Shown piece by piece: positions 25,617 through 37,500 of a DNA stretch of 64,000 bases. The stretch lies in the IMG/VR virus record IMGVR_UViG_3300032770_000001, positions 313,931-377,930 of that record. One strand, 5' to 3'. The position numbers and the translations under genes were made by a program. Below the pieces are notes generated by a model. It was given only the letters and a program-made list of their open reading frames with translations. It was not told where the DNA came from and did no database searches. The DNA comes from a virus. Every line of letters starts with the position of its first letter. The stretch's first letter is position 1.

Positions 25617-26050
25617 TGGTCTGGCTCAAGTACCCTCCCGACCCATTGCTTACGCAGGAGCAATGGTGCGAACTCGCCGAAAACGGTACGGACGATCAGT
25701 TGTGGGAAGCGATCTGTGCGGCAAGTTCACATGATCTGCTTCTCCACCACGTGTTTCAATCCGTGACGCGAATGGACGGTCGCGACGGGAGGATATACGA
25801 GTGCGTACCGCGACACCGCATCCTGATGATCGCGCTTTATCACATGATGCTGCGGAATCGGAAACTGGAAGAGCAGTACAAAGATTTGCTGGATCGCCAA
25901 CCGCCTCCGATGTTGACGATGAAAGTGCTCAAGGCTAGGAAGAAAAATGAAAAAGGCGATGAGATCACTGTGCTTGAAGTTACGCCCGACAGGAGTAAAA
26001 TTGTCGCTCCTGCTGGTGATGTTCGCACTGATGATCGTAGCGGGAGTTAA
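25616..26050 (+). CDS. Hypothetical helical protein
   Basis: 144 residues from ATG 25616, sharing a base with the previous TAA; longer upstream readings are out-of-frame shadow. Begins MVWLKYPPDPLLTQEQW. Mostly helical with a basic C-terminal third. No known motif. Its 3' end overlaps the next gene. Confidence 0.58.
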   Translation: MVWLKYPPDPLLTQEQWCELAENGTDDQLWEAICAASSHDLLLHHVFQSVTRMDGRDGRIYECVPRHRILMIALYHMMLRNRKLEEQYKDLLDRQPPPMLTMKVLKARKKNEKGDEITVLEVTPDRSKIVAPAGDVRTDDRSGS

Positions 26051-26351
26051 AAATCGGATCGGTGTTTGTGTCGTGCTGACCGTCCTGATGATCGCGGTCG
26101 GAGCGAATGGGGAAACTTTTCCCGAAGTGCAGGAATCGAAAGAATTAGACATAAGTCGCGATGAACGTGATCGTCTGGTGGGCGATTACAGCACCTACAA
26201 CCCGGCTTTCCGCTACTACCGGGCGGGAAATAACAAATGCGATACCTGCAAATTAGAGTTTAGAGATCACCCGGTGGTTCGTATGCCGGAGAAAAGATTT
26301 TACGGTTGTGAGCTATTCGTTCTTTGCAACACAGATCGCGTGAAATTGTAA
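25947..26351 (+). CDS. Two-span membrane protein with CxxC
   Basis: 134 residues from ATG 25947 (AGGAAG upstream). A TTG at 26001 has an even better AGGAG at ideal spacing and would give a shorter N-terminus. Two hydrophobic spans follow (SLLLVMFALMIVAGV and GVCVVLTVLMIAVG), then an extracytoplasmic or cytoplasmic domain with CDTC. It overlaps the preceding gene by 50-104 bases depending on start. Could be a lysis or exclusion protein; not determinable. Confidence 0.55.
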   Translation: MKKAMRSLCLKLRPTGVKLSLLLVMFALMIVAGVKNRIGVCVVLTVLMIAVGANGETFPEVQESKELDISRDERDRLVGDYSTYNPAFRYYRAGNNKCDTCKLEFRDHPVVRMPEKRFYGCELFVLCNTDRVKL

Positions 26352-26429
26352 GTCTGACAGGCTTTTCGAGGAGTCTAATTTAACTAAAGGAAGGAAGTCG
26401 GCTTTTCCTTTCTTAAGAAAGGTTCCAAG
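26352..26429 (+). promoter_or_regulatory. Structured leader of the AAA+ gene
   Basis: A 78-base gap. AAAGGAA pairs with TTCCTTT downstream, and CTTTCTTAAGAAAG is a further palindrome just before the AAA+ ATG. The two hairpins share bases and could be mutually exclusive, as in an attenuator. No canonical -35/-10 seen. Confidence 0.35.
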
Positions 26430-27641
26430 ATGTTCGGAGGCACTGGAGTGGGTAGACAACAACTCAACACCAAACTTGACCCCAACAAACGGTCAAACGA
26501 CGCAAAGGAATTCGAATCAGCTTTACGCCGCAGAATCGTTGGTCAAGATCAGGCGATTGAGAAGGTCGTCGAAATCTACCAAATGTTTCTGGCAGGTTTG
26601 AACCCTCCCGGTCGCCCGGTAGGAAACCTGCTCTTTCTTGGGCCGACAGGCTCCGGCAAGACTCGCGTAGTCGAGGCAATGGCTGAATCACTTTTCGGTG
26701 ATGCGCGTGCTTGCATTAAGATCGACTGCGCAGAATTCCAACACTCACACGAAATCGCGAAGTTGATTGGTTCTCCTCCGGGATATCTCGGTCACCGTGA
26801 AACTCATCCTCTACTCACGCAGGAAGCCCTGAACCAATGGTTCACAGAGAAGCTGAAGCTTTCGATCCTGCTCTTCGACGAGATCGAGAAGGCGTCGGAC
26901 TCGCTCTGGCAGTTGCTCCTCGGCATTCTCGACAAAGCAACCTTGACGCTCGGCGACAATCGTCGCGTAGACCTGAGCCAGTGCATCATCGTCATGACCT
27001 CAAACCTTGGGGCTGGCGAGATGCAGGAAATGCTCTTGGGTGGTGTCGGGTTCCACATTAAAGACGGTGGAAACATCGTTGTGGATGAGCGTCTCGACGA
27101 CAAGATTCAGCGCACGGCGGTTGAGGCGGCACGCCGCAAGTTCACGCCCGAATTCATGAACCGCATCGACAAAACGGTCGTGTTCAAGACACTCCGCGAG
27201 GAGCACCTACGAGAGATTCTCCGTATCGAACTCGGCATGGTGCAACAGCGCATCCTGATGGCGGCTGGCACGAACCAGTTCGTGTTTGAAGTCACGGATA
27301 AGGTTAAGGGCGATCTACTCAAGGAAGGCATGGACCCGAAGTACGGTGCCCGTCACCTGAAACGTGCCATCGAACGTAAGATCGTTCATCCTCTTGCCAA
27401 TTTGGTTGCGACTGGACAAACGAAGTTGGGCGACTTCATCAAGATCGACGTGGACAAAGATGGTGAATACACGTTCGTCAAAGAAGCCGAAAACGCGATG
27501 GTTCCAGTTCTGATGGAACGCTACGCCGCCACGGGCTCGACCGTGTCCGGCACGGTGGTACGTTCCGGCATCCGCAAGGGCGACCCCGGCAGCAATCAAG
27601 GCGGTCCGCCCGTATCCGGCGTTCCCGGCTCCGGCTGGTAA
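26430..27641 (+). CDS. ClpB/ClpA-like AAA+ ATPase (single ring domain)
   Basis: 403 residues. GPTGSGKT (71-78) is Walker A, LLFDEIE (147-153) Walker B, TSN (190-192) sensor 1, FMNRIDK the arginine-finger segment and GARHLKRAIER sensor 2. The pore-loop segment GSPPGYLGH (114-122) is typical of the second AAA module of ClpB/ClpA. The N-terminal domain and first ring are absent. The C-terminus ends in a Gly/Pro/Ser-rich tail. It probably unfolds or remodels proteins, maybe host targets or virion components; a protease partner is not adjacent. Confidence 0.82.
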   Translation: MFGGTGVGRQQLNTKLDPNKRSNDAKEFESALRRRIVGQDQAIEKVVEIYQMFLAGLNPPGRPVGNLLFLGPTGSGKTRVVEAMAESLFGDARACIKIDCAEFQHSHEIAKLIGSPPGYLGHRETHPLLTQEALNQWFTEKLKLSILLFDEIEKASDSLWQLLLGILDKATLTLGDNRRVDLSQCIIVMTSNLGAGEMQEMLLGGVGFHIKDGGNIVVDERLDDKIQRTAVEAARRKFTPEFMNRIDKTVVFKTLREEHLREILRIELGMVQQRILMAAGTNQFVFEVTDKVKGDLLKEGMDPKYGARHLKRAIERKIVHPLANLVATGQTKLGDFIKIDVDKDGEYTFVKEAENAMVPVLMERYAATGSTVSGTVVRSGIRKGDPGSNQGGPPVSGVPGSGW

Positions 27642-27660
27642 TTAGCTTCAAAAGCAGACT

Positions 27661-27698
27661 ATGCGGCTCTTCAATAGAGAGCCGCATTTCGCTTTTTG
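27661..27698 (+). terminator. Rho-independent terminator
   Basis: ATGCGGCTCT (27661-27670) pairs with AGAGCCGCAT (27678-27687), a perfect 10-bp stem followed by TTCGCTTTTT. Sits directly after the AAA+ gene and before the small membrane protein gene. Confidence 0.8.
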
Positions 27699-27707
27699 GA
27701 GACTAAA

Positions 27708-28136
27708 ATGGCATTCAACCTCGCATGGGTACCGCTTCGCAATAGCAAAACTTGGGTCATGAAACAGATCGAGGACTGCAAGAACGTCCCGGAGGTCAAC
27801 TCCCGGTTGATGTTCCTTGCCACGTCTATGGCGATCATCCTATGCATGATAATTCTCACCATCGGATTGTTTTACAGCGACCGCATCAAAGAGGTTTACG
27901 AGGGTGGTATGGCCGTCCTGCTCGGCGGACACGGTGTGTCGGCTTGGGGTCGCAGCAAGACCAAGGGCGACGGCGGCGGTGACAATGGGAATGGGAACGG
28001 TGGGGGAGATCAACCTGACCCGAACGCTCAACCCGATCCAAACGCCCAGCAACCCGTCCCAGCGGCTCCGGCACCTGCACCAGCCCCGGCACCTGCACCC
28101 GCACCTGCGACCGGATCAGCGGGAGACAAGGGCTAA
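27708..28136 (+). CDS. Membrane protein with Pro-Ala-rich tail
   Basis: 142 residues from ATG 27708 (GGAGACTAAAATG). One clear membrane span at about residues 34-57 (LMFLATSMAIILCMIILTIG) and a second weak hydrophobic stretch (GGMAVLLGGHGVSAW). The tail is low complexity: Gly/Asn, PDPNAQ repeats, then many PA repeats. The architecture could suit a holin/spanin-like or cell-wall-spanning protein. It is convergent with the next gene, overlapping it by 21 bases. Confidence 0.6.
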   Translation: MAFNLAWVPLRNSKTWVMKQIEDCKNVPEVNSRLMFLATSMAIILCMIILTIGLFYSDRIKEVYEGGMAVLLGGHGVSAWGRSKTKGDGGGDNGNGNGGGDQPDPNAQPDPNAQQPVPAAPAPAPAPAPAPAPATGSAGDKG

Positions 28137-28403
28137 TTTCTTGGCCTTCTTTTTCTCGGCACGCACACGGGCGACGTGCTGCTCGACCGCCCACATGTAG
28201 AGTCCATGAAAAGAGAACTCGTATTTCTGACGAGTTCCTTTCAGCCGCACGCTACCATGCCAGCCGTTGTCTACATCTACGATCACGCTGCGCATCAAAG
28301 GACGGCGACGTGGTTTCTTCTCTATCGTCACTGTGCCCCATGAACGAACTTCAGCATCAGTTTCGAAACTGAGCCGCGTCTTACGTGTTGAAACCTTAGT
28401 CAT
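28116..28403 (-). CDS. Hypothetical basic protein
   Basis: 95 residues from the ATG at 28403, preceded by GGAGGG; a start at 28454 is rejected because it lacks a ribosome-binding site. Strongly basic at both ends (MTKVSTRKTR; RAEKKKAKKLALVSR), with a beta-rich middle (SVIVDVDNGWHGSVRLKG). Possibly a nucleic-acid binder. Its 3' end overlaps the convergent membrane-protein gene. Confidence 0.58.
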   Translation of the reverse strand: MTKVSTRKTRLSFETDAEVRSWGTVTIEKKPRRRPLMRSVIVDVDNGWHGSVRLKGTRQKYEFSFHGLYMWAVEQHVARVRAEKKKAKKLALVSR

Positions 28404-28507
28404 GTTTCCCTCCGACTTACACGTATAGAATATCATGCTCGATTTTCGAAACATGCGTTTTAGCCAGTGTTCATGCTGGTTTGCGTAAGATAAGTTATTT
28501 AGATTGA

Positions 28508-31500
28508 CTACGAAGATTTTTCGCTTGACAAAAATTCCGCTGAAGTCTTGGTATCTTCATCCCACTCAGGTTCCCACTTCTCGTACTTTATGAAAATGTG
28601 AACGCCTATCGTCTTCACACCCGCCTTCAAAGCAGCGAGCCAGCGGTGGTGCCCGTCCCGTATTTGGTACTTGCCGTCCTTTTCAGGCCAAACTGCAATC
28701 GCCTTGAACTTGCTTCCGCCCTGTTTCATACGTCTCGCAAAGCGATTGACTTTCTCCGCGTAATGAGTCTGACCCTGACGTGACATCTGCTCCCCGCCTT
28801 CGATCTTCTCAATCGGAACCAACGTAACGTTCGGATCGTAATGGAAGTCCCGGTCATCATTGATGTCCGGATCGGGCACCCATGTCACTTCGGGTGCTTT
28901 ACCCGCAACCTTGGTACGCTTCAGAATCTTGATCTGCTGCGGAGAGAACACGCAGTAGCTCTTACCGCCGAACTCCGGACTGTTGCCTTCGTCGAGAATC
29001 GCGCCATCATACTTCAGGAACCGCAGGGCGTCCATCACGGGCTTGGAATCGATCAGCTTCCACTCCATGCCGGGATCGGTGACCTCTAGCATGTCGATGT
29101 TGATGCCCATCTCTTTCCAGTCCTGTTCGTTTAACTGACCCTCGGTGTACGCACGCAGGGCTTCAAGCAATGTACGGGTAGCGTGCTCCGGAGGCGTGGT
29201 GCCCATCGGAAGCGGCTGAACATCGACATCCTCATCAATCCAGTTTGGGTTGGTGAAGTCCACCGGGTTGTTCATGGTGATCTGACAGGTCAGAACGTAC
29301 TTGTCTCGTTTGTTGCCCGGATTTCCGGCACGGTTCTCAGCCCAATTGACGGCGGTCTGATAGTCCGGCGTGAAGAAGTAGGCATTGCTGCCGACCGTGA
29401 CCTCAGCCAATCCCCAGAGTGTGCGCTTCCCAGTTGTAGGTGCGAACTCATTGAAGACGTGCGGAGTGCCGTGATACATAGTCATTGTCTTGGCAGTCTT
29501 TACGGAGCCCTCTTTATAATCTCTCTGCAACCGACGCTGTAGCTCCTGCTTGTGGTACTTGTTGGCGGTGTAGGGGCTGATCTCAGGCTCAACGATGCCC
29601 TTCACTTTGACCTGATTGGGTTTGAACACGATGTAGTCATCGTTGCCGAGAGTCTCATGATGGAGTTCAATGACATTCTTGATAATCACCCCATCGTAGC
29701 CCCTTTCGTGGGCGAATGAGACGATGCTATCCGTATCGACCTCGTCTCCGTTGAACCAACCCTTCATTGCTTTTGGCGTCGGAATGGAATAATACCCGTT
29801 GTTTTTGGCGTCCACAACGAACGGCTTGTTGATCGTCAGATAGCATTCGTACACGAACGAACCGTATGCTTGCGCTACCAGTGGATCGGTGCAGAAAAAT
29901 TTTCCCACCCGGTACTTGGGATCGTTGTGGATGTTATCTGACCACTTGTAGGTGCCGTGGTAAACAGGGCCGTACTGCTTCGCAACCTTGCCATGCGTGG
30001 GATCGAGTTTCAACTGCACACGATAAAGTCCACCATGAACTTTGTCGAGCAACACGGAGTGACCGCGTGATTCCCACCACCGTTTGTACTTCAAAGCATC
30101 GCTCTTGTTCAGGAGTCCCTCGTCCGACCATCGCTGTTTCTTCGCAGCGGTATGTTCAGTCGGATGCCCCCAAACCTTCATCATCAGGTGTCCACCCGCA
30201 ACCATGTCAATGTCTTCGAAATCGTTGTTTTCATACCACTGAATCAGGTTGAACCCCTTAGCTTGCTCCTCAGCAGTGTCGGCTACCAATAAGCAAAGTT
30301 TGGCTCCCCGCGACTCGGCCTCATCGAGAAATTTGTAAAGCAGATCATTTCCGTGTCCCTGACCCCGTGCGCTATCGTACACGTTGATATTGTTCAGGAC
30401 AGCGAAATAATCGTATTGCCGTATGTCAGCGACTAACTCTTCGTTCGTGTAATTGAAACGGTCGAGCCAATTTTGTAGTTGCTCAGCCGTCGTACTGGCA
30501 ACGTATCCTTCAGCGGTGCCGAAATCCGTACTTACAACAATCTCCCGCACACCCGCCGCTGTCTTAGATGCCGTCTTGTTAAACTCATCCAGATCGAGAA
30601 CCACAACCGCAGGAATGGACTTGGCTCCTAGAATCTTCAGAGCATCGTAGCGATGCGAACCTTCCACGATGAACGGACCACCGGGGTCAACGCCAACGAT
30701 CAGGGGCATCAATTCACCCGACTGTTTGATCTCTTCCGCCAGTTGTTTGGTACGCGGCGTCACATCGGGCGGCATATCGAACTCATCGAACGGCACTTCC
30801 CGGATGCCGTCGAGGATCAGGTAGTTCGGGAAAGTCGCGGCGATGGAACTCATGTTGTCCACCTGATCGAGAACCGTGCGACCATCTACAACCTGACCTG
30901 CCTCCGGGTATTTGACGTTGAACTGAGCTTCCAGATCGTCTTCACTGGAGCCCGTCGTCTCGGATGATCCCTTCCCGAACGGACGATTCTTCTGCTGCCA
31001 CAATCCGAACCCAGCAGGGCTCCGGTCGCTGTGGGGGACGACATAATGTCCGACCACTTCCTCGGCGTACATATACATCGCCGTAGCCAAACCTTGACGC
31101 CGATACTCAGGTTCGACTTCGGTGTTCGCGGACTGGAGCTTATTGTTTCGCAGAACAAAATCAACGGAACCTGCGTACTTTCCCTGCGCGGTCAGCCCTT
31201 TCTGAGTCGTATCAAAGGCGCGAACGGTGACTAAATTCCAATTGTTCTCATCGATTTCCAGATCAGGATCGGTTGGATCGCCATATTCATGGTAGCCGTA
31301 CTCCAGTTCAAGTTTGAAGTTTTTGTACATGCCGCTACCGTAATCAACATCAACAGGTCCGGCTCCGGTCTTCTCACCGTCTTCCCAGCCACGCAGATCG
31401 ATCAGGTACGCCTTAATCATCTGCCCCAGTTCTTTGGCGGCTGCGGTACGGTGATTGCCGTCGAACACAAACAACCCCTCATCGGTATCGATGAATAGGG

Positions 31501-34500
31501 GGTGAGCCAGATGTTCCTCACTGGCATTCGCCTTCGGCTCGTTGATAAGCTCCGGGTTCTGAAGGAAGTAATCGTAATCCGCAGTCACCAGTACGGATTG
31601 ATCGGTCTTCACGATACTCGGATCGAACTCGTCCAATGGGGCATTGGCAATGTCCTGCTTGCGCTGCTCCCACGGCTTGCGAGCCCACTCGTCGATCACC
31701 AATGGACGTTCGCCGACATAGTCTAGCGTGGTCGGCATCTTGTCGTCGCCTTCCGGCGAAGATGCTCTTTTGGAATAGGTACGCTGACCACTTAGATTGT
31801 AGTTTTGTTTGTAGTCAGCATCGTTGATGTTACCGATTCGTATTTCGCGGACGATATCGTCTAAAGGCGCGGGTGTGCTTCCGTAGGGCTCGTAATCTTC
31901 AAATTGATCCGATGTGGCATCGATATAAGTGTTGTCGATAATTACCCAGCTATGTGGAATACCATTACTGTACCCATAAGCGATGGATGGACTGTATCCT
32001 GCATTTTCCAAGGCATCATAAACAGCGTCGGAAACTGGTTCACAATCTCCATTTTGAGCACGGCGACTACCTATCACGCTTTCACGAGCATCCAAAACAA
32101 TTTCTCGAATATCGGATAGGGACGCCTGTTTCTTTTGCCCGCCTGCGTGCTTTTCGATGATGTCCTTGGAGTTCTTAAACAGGGCGATGAGGCCGGGGTG
32201 GAAACTGCCGGAATCCTCTTCCATCATCTTGTTGATCTCATCCAGCGTGAACCACTCCAGTCCAGTGGTCTCCCAGTGGTGCTCACTCTGCGGGTGGAAG
32301 CTAAACTCGGTGCCCACCAGCCCAATGAAATTGTGGTAGCTGAAGCTGCCGGAACTGAACACGTAAGCCGGGATCATTGTGACGCCGCCGCCGTATCCCG
32401 TTTCCTCTTTCAGTTCGGCCTTGGCCGACTGCGCCAAACCCATACCCTCTTTGACTGCCCCGCCAATAGTGCCCCAACAGTCGCCGATGTGCACGTCCGG
32501 TGAACGCCACGCGAAACAGATACGCTTGGTGGTTGTGCAGATCGGCAGAACGCCTGATGCGGCGTTGCCCTCTCCAGCCCAAAAGCCCTCATCGTTAAAA
32601 CCCTCGGCGAGCTTAATGCTAAAGTAGGGCAGCTTGTCTCGTTTATCCCGCTTCTTGGTCACGGGATAGCGTTGCGAGATGCGCTTCCACGCGGCCTTGG
32701 CTTCCGGCGTCTGATCGATACTCGAATTGAATTCTTTGTAGCCCCGCTTCTTGGCTTCAACGATAGCCATATCGTAGAGTTTCTGACCCAGACCTGTGCC
32801 ACGGTAGGCATCCTCAACGTTGATATCGTAGACGTATGGACCTGCGATGACGGCTCCCTCGGTGCCGATGTCGATAAAACCGACCGGGCCTTCATACTGA
32901 GCGAAAGGACGAGGCATACGGTCTGGTGCCCATGCTCTAATCGTCCAACCACCGTACTCGTTATCGTTTTCTTCTGTTTCAAAGGTCAGTTTGGAGACAT
33001 CGCCCTTCGGCACTTCCGATCCGGTCTTCGGGGTCGAGCCCAGCACGATGTAGTAGAGACCCCAGTCGTCGTCGAAATCGGTCTGGTAACGCTTCTTCAG
33101 TTTCTCCCAAACACTTGCCGCTTGCGGACTGTGGTCAATACCCTCATACAGGCGCTCATAACCAAGCTCGGCAGCTTTTGCAATCCCGGCCTGATAAATT
33201 CGCAGGCCGATACCTTGACCCTGAAGGTGTTGAGCGACAGAAGCGGCATCTACCATCAAGCTGTTCTTTGGAGCACGGGGATTGCCGGGTGCGTCTTCCA
33301 TCAGTTGGAGGAACACAACACCAACACGTTGTCCCCCCAGTTTCGCGTAGGCTTCCACCCCTTTCGGAATTTCCTCGGCGATAACCTCAACCCCATCGGC
33401 CAACGCAGCCGTCTTGACGCGACCGACAATACTACACGTGCGGAACGCCCGATCATTCACTTTATCCAATTCGAATTTATCGACCTTGAATTGGTACCCA
33501 CGCCCTAACACGATTTCCTTCTGATAGCCGCCGATGTCCAGATGCCCGGTGCCCTTTGGGACGTTGATGATTAACACATCATACTTTTTAAGTCCGATAT
33601 GCTTCGCAAGCTGATCGAGCCATGCTGGATCACCGTCTAGTGTGCAAGATACAAACCCACGATCAATGAAACGGCTACCTTCGTTTGCCATCACAGCATT
33701 ATCAGGAACAATGCGGTAGACTGTGGTAGCTTCAGGCAGAGGGTTGCTCTCAATGGCTTCATCCAAATCTAATACGGTCTGCCGATCATTCGTATCGAGA
33801 TCGTCGTCCTTACGTTTACGTAGCGCCTCGTTGGTATCAACGAACATAACACCTGTGGAATAGTCTTTCTTCAGCCTATCCACATCATCCTTCACAGCGG
33901 AAGTCTTCGTCTGCTCAAGGTACGCCTTAGCTTCATCCGGACGATTCTGAAGACGCCACTTTGCACTGCGGAGATACGCCTTCTGTGTGCGTTCCGGCAG
34001 TTGCTCCCACGATGTTGCTTCGCCGCCACTCAACCAGTCTATGCTTGGAGAACCGAATAGAATCTTCGCCAGAGCCTCAACAACCTTGGGATCGTTCGGA
34101 TCGTACTCTTTTGCCGGGGCTGCGGAAGCTTGAGTGGTTTCTTCCTGTCCGGCAACGGGTTTACCCTTGGCGTCAAGGAAGACAACGTCACGGTCGTAAA
34201 CGTTGTAATCGGTGCCGCCTTTCTGCCACTTTACTTCAAGCAGACGAGTCGCACCACCGTAATATTGCTGACCCACGTCCGGTGCCAAGTTGCGAATCTG
34301 CCGGATCACGCCTTTCATGCCATCGGCTTTACGCTGAACCTTAGAACCGATGTCACCCGGCTTCGTCATCGAAGGATCAACTTCATAGACGCGGGAAGGA
34401 TCGAATACCACGATCTGATCGCCGTCGAGCAATTTGTGCAAGCCCTTACCCTTGAACCATACGGCATCATATTTCGACTTCAGGTTTTCGGTCAGCTTCT

Positions 34501-37500
34501 TGGTCGCCGCGACACGATCCTTCTTCGCCAGTTCAGGATCGTAACCTTGACTGATCCACCATTTCATCATGGTCTTCGGGGCACCGAAATTGATGGTCTC
34601 CAGACGCGGCACATCGAGATAGTACATCTTCATTCCGCGAGTGGTGCCGCCTGCGAACGTCTTTGCGATAGACTTGACAGTCGTGAAATAGACGCCATAA
34701 CCCAGATGGTGAACAGGTGCCGGAATGCCTTCGTGGTACGCCTGATTCTGATAACCGTGCTGGATGTCGCCGGAGCCTTCTTCGCCCTCGTAGACCACAA
34801 AACCCTGATCGCCAATAGCTTCGCGGCGGTCTTCGGTGGTGCCATGATACACCGGGCCGAATAGTTTGCGGTCGATAGCATCCTGCTGGCTGATGCGATT
34901 CATCTTCGCCATCTTGTCAAACACCACACTTGGAATCATCTTCTGAGCCGTAGCCTCTTTGTGTGACAGCTTAAAGCTCGCAGTCTGCGGTTGCTGTTCA
35001 GGCTGAACCTGTTCGACCTCGGTGGGCTCTACGGGCTCTTCCTTCTCCTCAGGCTTGACATACGTATTTGCGGGCTGTTGCTCACCCGGCTTGAGCCACA
35101 TGATTTTGTACCCCATGCGCTCATCCCATTGCTTTTTGAAATCCTCAGGCACAGTGCCGTAGTGCACAACGATGGGCATCATGCTGCCCTTTTCCTCACG
35201 GAAGGCTTCCGGGTCGTTGTAGTAGAACATGAGGTCGCGACCCTCGCGAATCTCCATCACGCATGTGATCTTGTTGCTGCCGCTATAACCAATGGGCTGC
35301 ATCGAGCGAGCGTTCTGGAATGACCAGCCGCCTTTCTGCTGAATACGGAGCATGGAACGCAGGGTGCGAGTCAACTGCTCGGCGGCATTACGAAACACCG
35401 CTTCTCCCTGTTCGGTCGTCGGGATCACCGTATCTTTCGGTGGAACCTCAACATCATCGCCCATAACGCGGCGATAGGTGCGGGTGTAGTCGTAGTTACG
35501 GGCGTCGTACCCGTCCTTTTCGATTCGCTTTTGGTCAGACTTGAATGCGTGAGATGTGCGGCGAGTAATAGACGCCGTGAACACGCCCGGTAGAAGTTCA
35601 CGAACACGTTTCTCAAGGTTTGCGTCCATCGTTAACTGCGACTCTTCGAGCCGACGCTTGATGGTCGCGACGACGCGATCCACATACCGCTGTTGAGAAT
35701 CAGCGTAAGCCTGCTTCATCGAGTCGGGCGCATTGGGCAGGGTCATCATGAAATGCTCGCCGATCAGGAACTCAGAATCATTACCGTGCTCAAACGGAGC
35801 ATCCAACCACGAAACGATGCTGTCCTCGTCGAGGAATAACGAGTTCGGCTGTCCTTCAACAACCACCATCACCATACGATAATCGCCTGCGCTTCTGTTA
35901 TGGCGAGGAGCGCCGAGAGCCGTCATCAGGTTGCGAGTCAAATAGATTCCGCCGTATGCCTGACGGCTGGGGCTCGTCATCCCGGCACTGGGATCATCCG
36001 CCCACTCTTTGCTCTTACCTTCGGGAACCAAACCTTCGCTCAAAATCGGGCGCAGGTTCTTGATGTCGGTGCCGTGGTAGTAAATCTGACGGTCAGCGGA
36101 TTGTTTCTCACGTGGGGACGGAGAGATGTAATTGATGAATGTGTGCATCTCCATCAAAGCGTTCTCTTGGAACCGAAGCACTGACTGAATCGTGTGTTGT
36201 TCGCCGCCGAACTCGTTTTTATAGTCAGCGTACCACTCCTCAGCTTTCGTCAGATTTTCGGCTGCACTCGTCAACCGCTCCTGCAACATGTTCACATCTT
36301 TGCGCTTGGAGGTCTTGAGATACTGCTGGCAGTGGTTAAGCAATGTGAGTAGACGGGGCTGCTGCATCTCCACAACCGACTCGGCGACCGCAGGTTCGTT
36401 TGTGCGGAAGCGAGATGGGTGATGCAGGATAGTATCGTGCTCTGCAAGCAAGGAAGCATAACTCGTAACTGATCCACGTGGAGCAAATCCGTACCCCGGC
36501 TTCCAATCGACCTTGCGGTTTTTCGACGGACCTTTGCGATGAATGATCTTGATCTGCTGCTTGATAAGCGGTGCCAGACCTTCTGGCAGGCCGAACATGT
36601 TGCGCACCTGACCCTTATCATCGATCCAGAAAATCGCGTATTGACCTTCTTCGAACTGTCCGCCAGCCCACTGGCTATCCAGAATTCGTTCGCTGAAGAT
36701 ATAGCTGTGATGCCAGTCCTTGCCGTCGCATTCGGCGAAGTCGTGGACTTCCTCGATCACGCCGTCCAGAACTGAAGCGGCACCCATAACAAACGGCTTG
36801 CCTTTCCACGTGGCGTTATCCCCAGTGACGGCAGCCGCAGCCGCGTACTTCTTGAACGCCTTCGGCGTCCAGTAAATCTTGTAGTACCCGCCGTACTGAT
36901 CTTTGGGGTCGTTGTTCGGCTCCTCAACCTTGGAGCAAACGCACTCAGCGACGGGCATCGCGTCGAAAGTAAAATAGACGGTTTCGCCAGCCAGCAAGAT
37001 CGGGCGTCCCTTGTAAGCGTAGAACCGCTCCTGTGTCTCTGGGACCTCCCGGAAGAACCCCTCGCGGAAATCGGACGGAACTTCGATGTACATCGCCTTC
37101 TTTAGCAGGCTGCCAGTCTTGGCATAGGGGTCTACAGTGCCCTGTAATTGCACAGCAAGGCCGCTGTACGTGCGCCATTCTCCCAAGGCGGACTCACGTG
37201 TGCCCAGAGCCCCCGGACGCGGCGTAAAGCTCAGAATCGCGATCTGATCGTCCGGCACTTGACCCAATGCCTCTACGTTCGAACTGAAAAAGAGAGGATT
37301 GAGCGGTCCACCCGCGTTCTCGCGAGCCGCGCACCATGTTTTGTAAAAGTCGAAGGATCGCTCCCGAAGTTCGGCTTCGGACATCGGCACCTTCCAGTAC
37401 GACCAGCGGCGATTCCCCTCCGCATCCGTCCAACCATCACCCACGGGTTCGGCATTCGGCATCTCTTCCTGCGTCTTGCCCCGGTAGGATGAACTGCTCT

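Noticed and set aside
28404-28454. Longer start for the basic protein at 28403
   Set aside because: No Shine-Dalgarno sequence for the longer start, whereas ATG 28403 follows GGAGGG.
28450-28507. Terminator after the giant gene
   Set aside because: A weak CCAG/CTGG hairpin is present on the minus strand but is too short and lacks a clear T-tract; not annotated.
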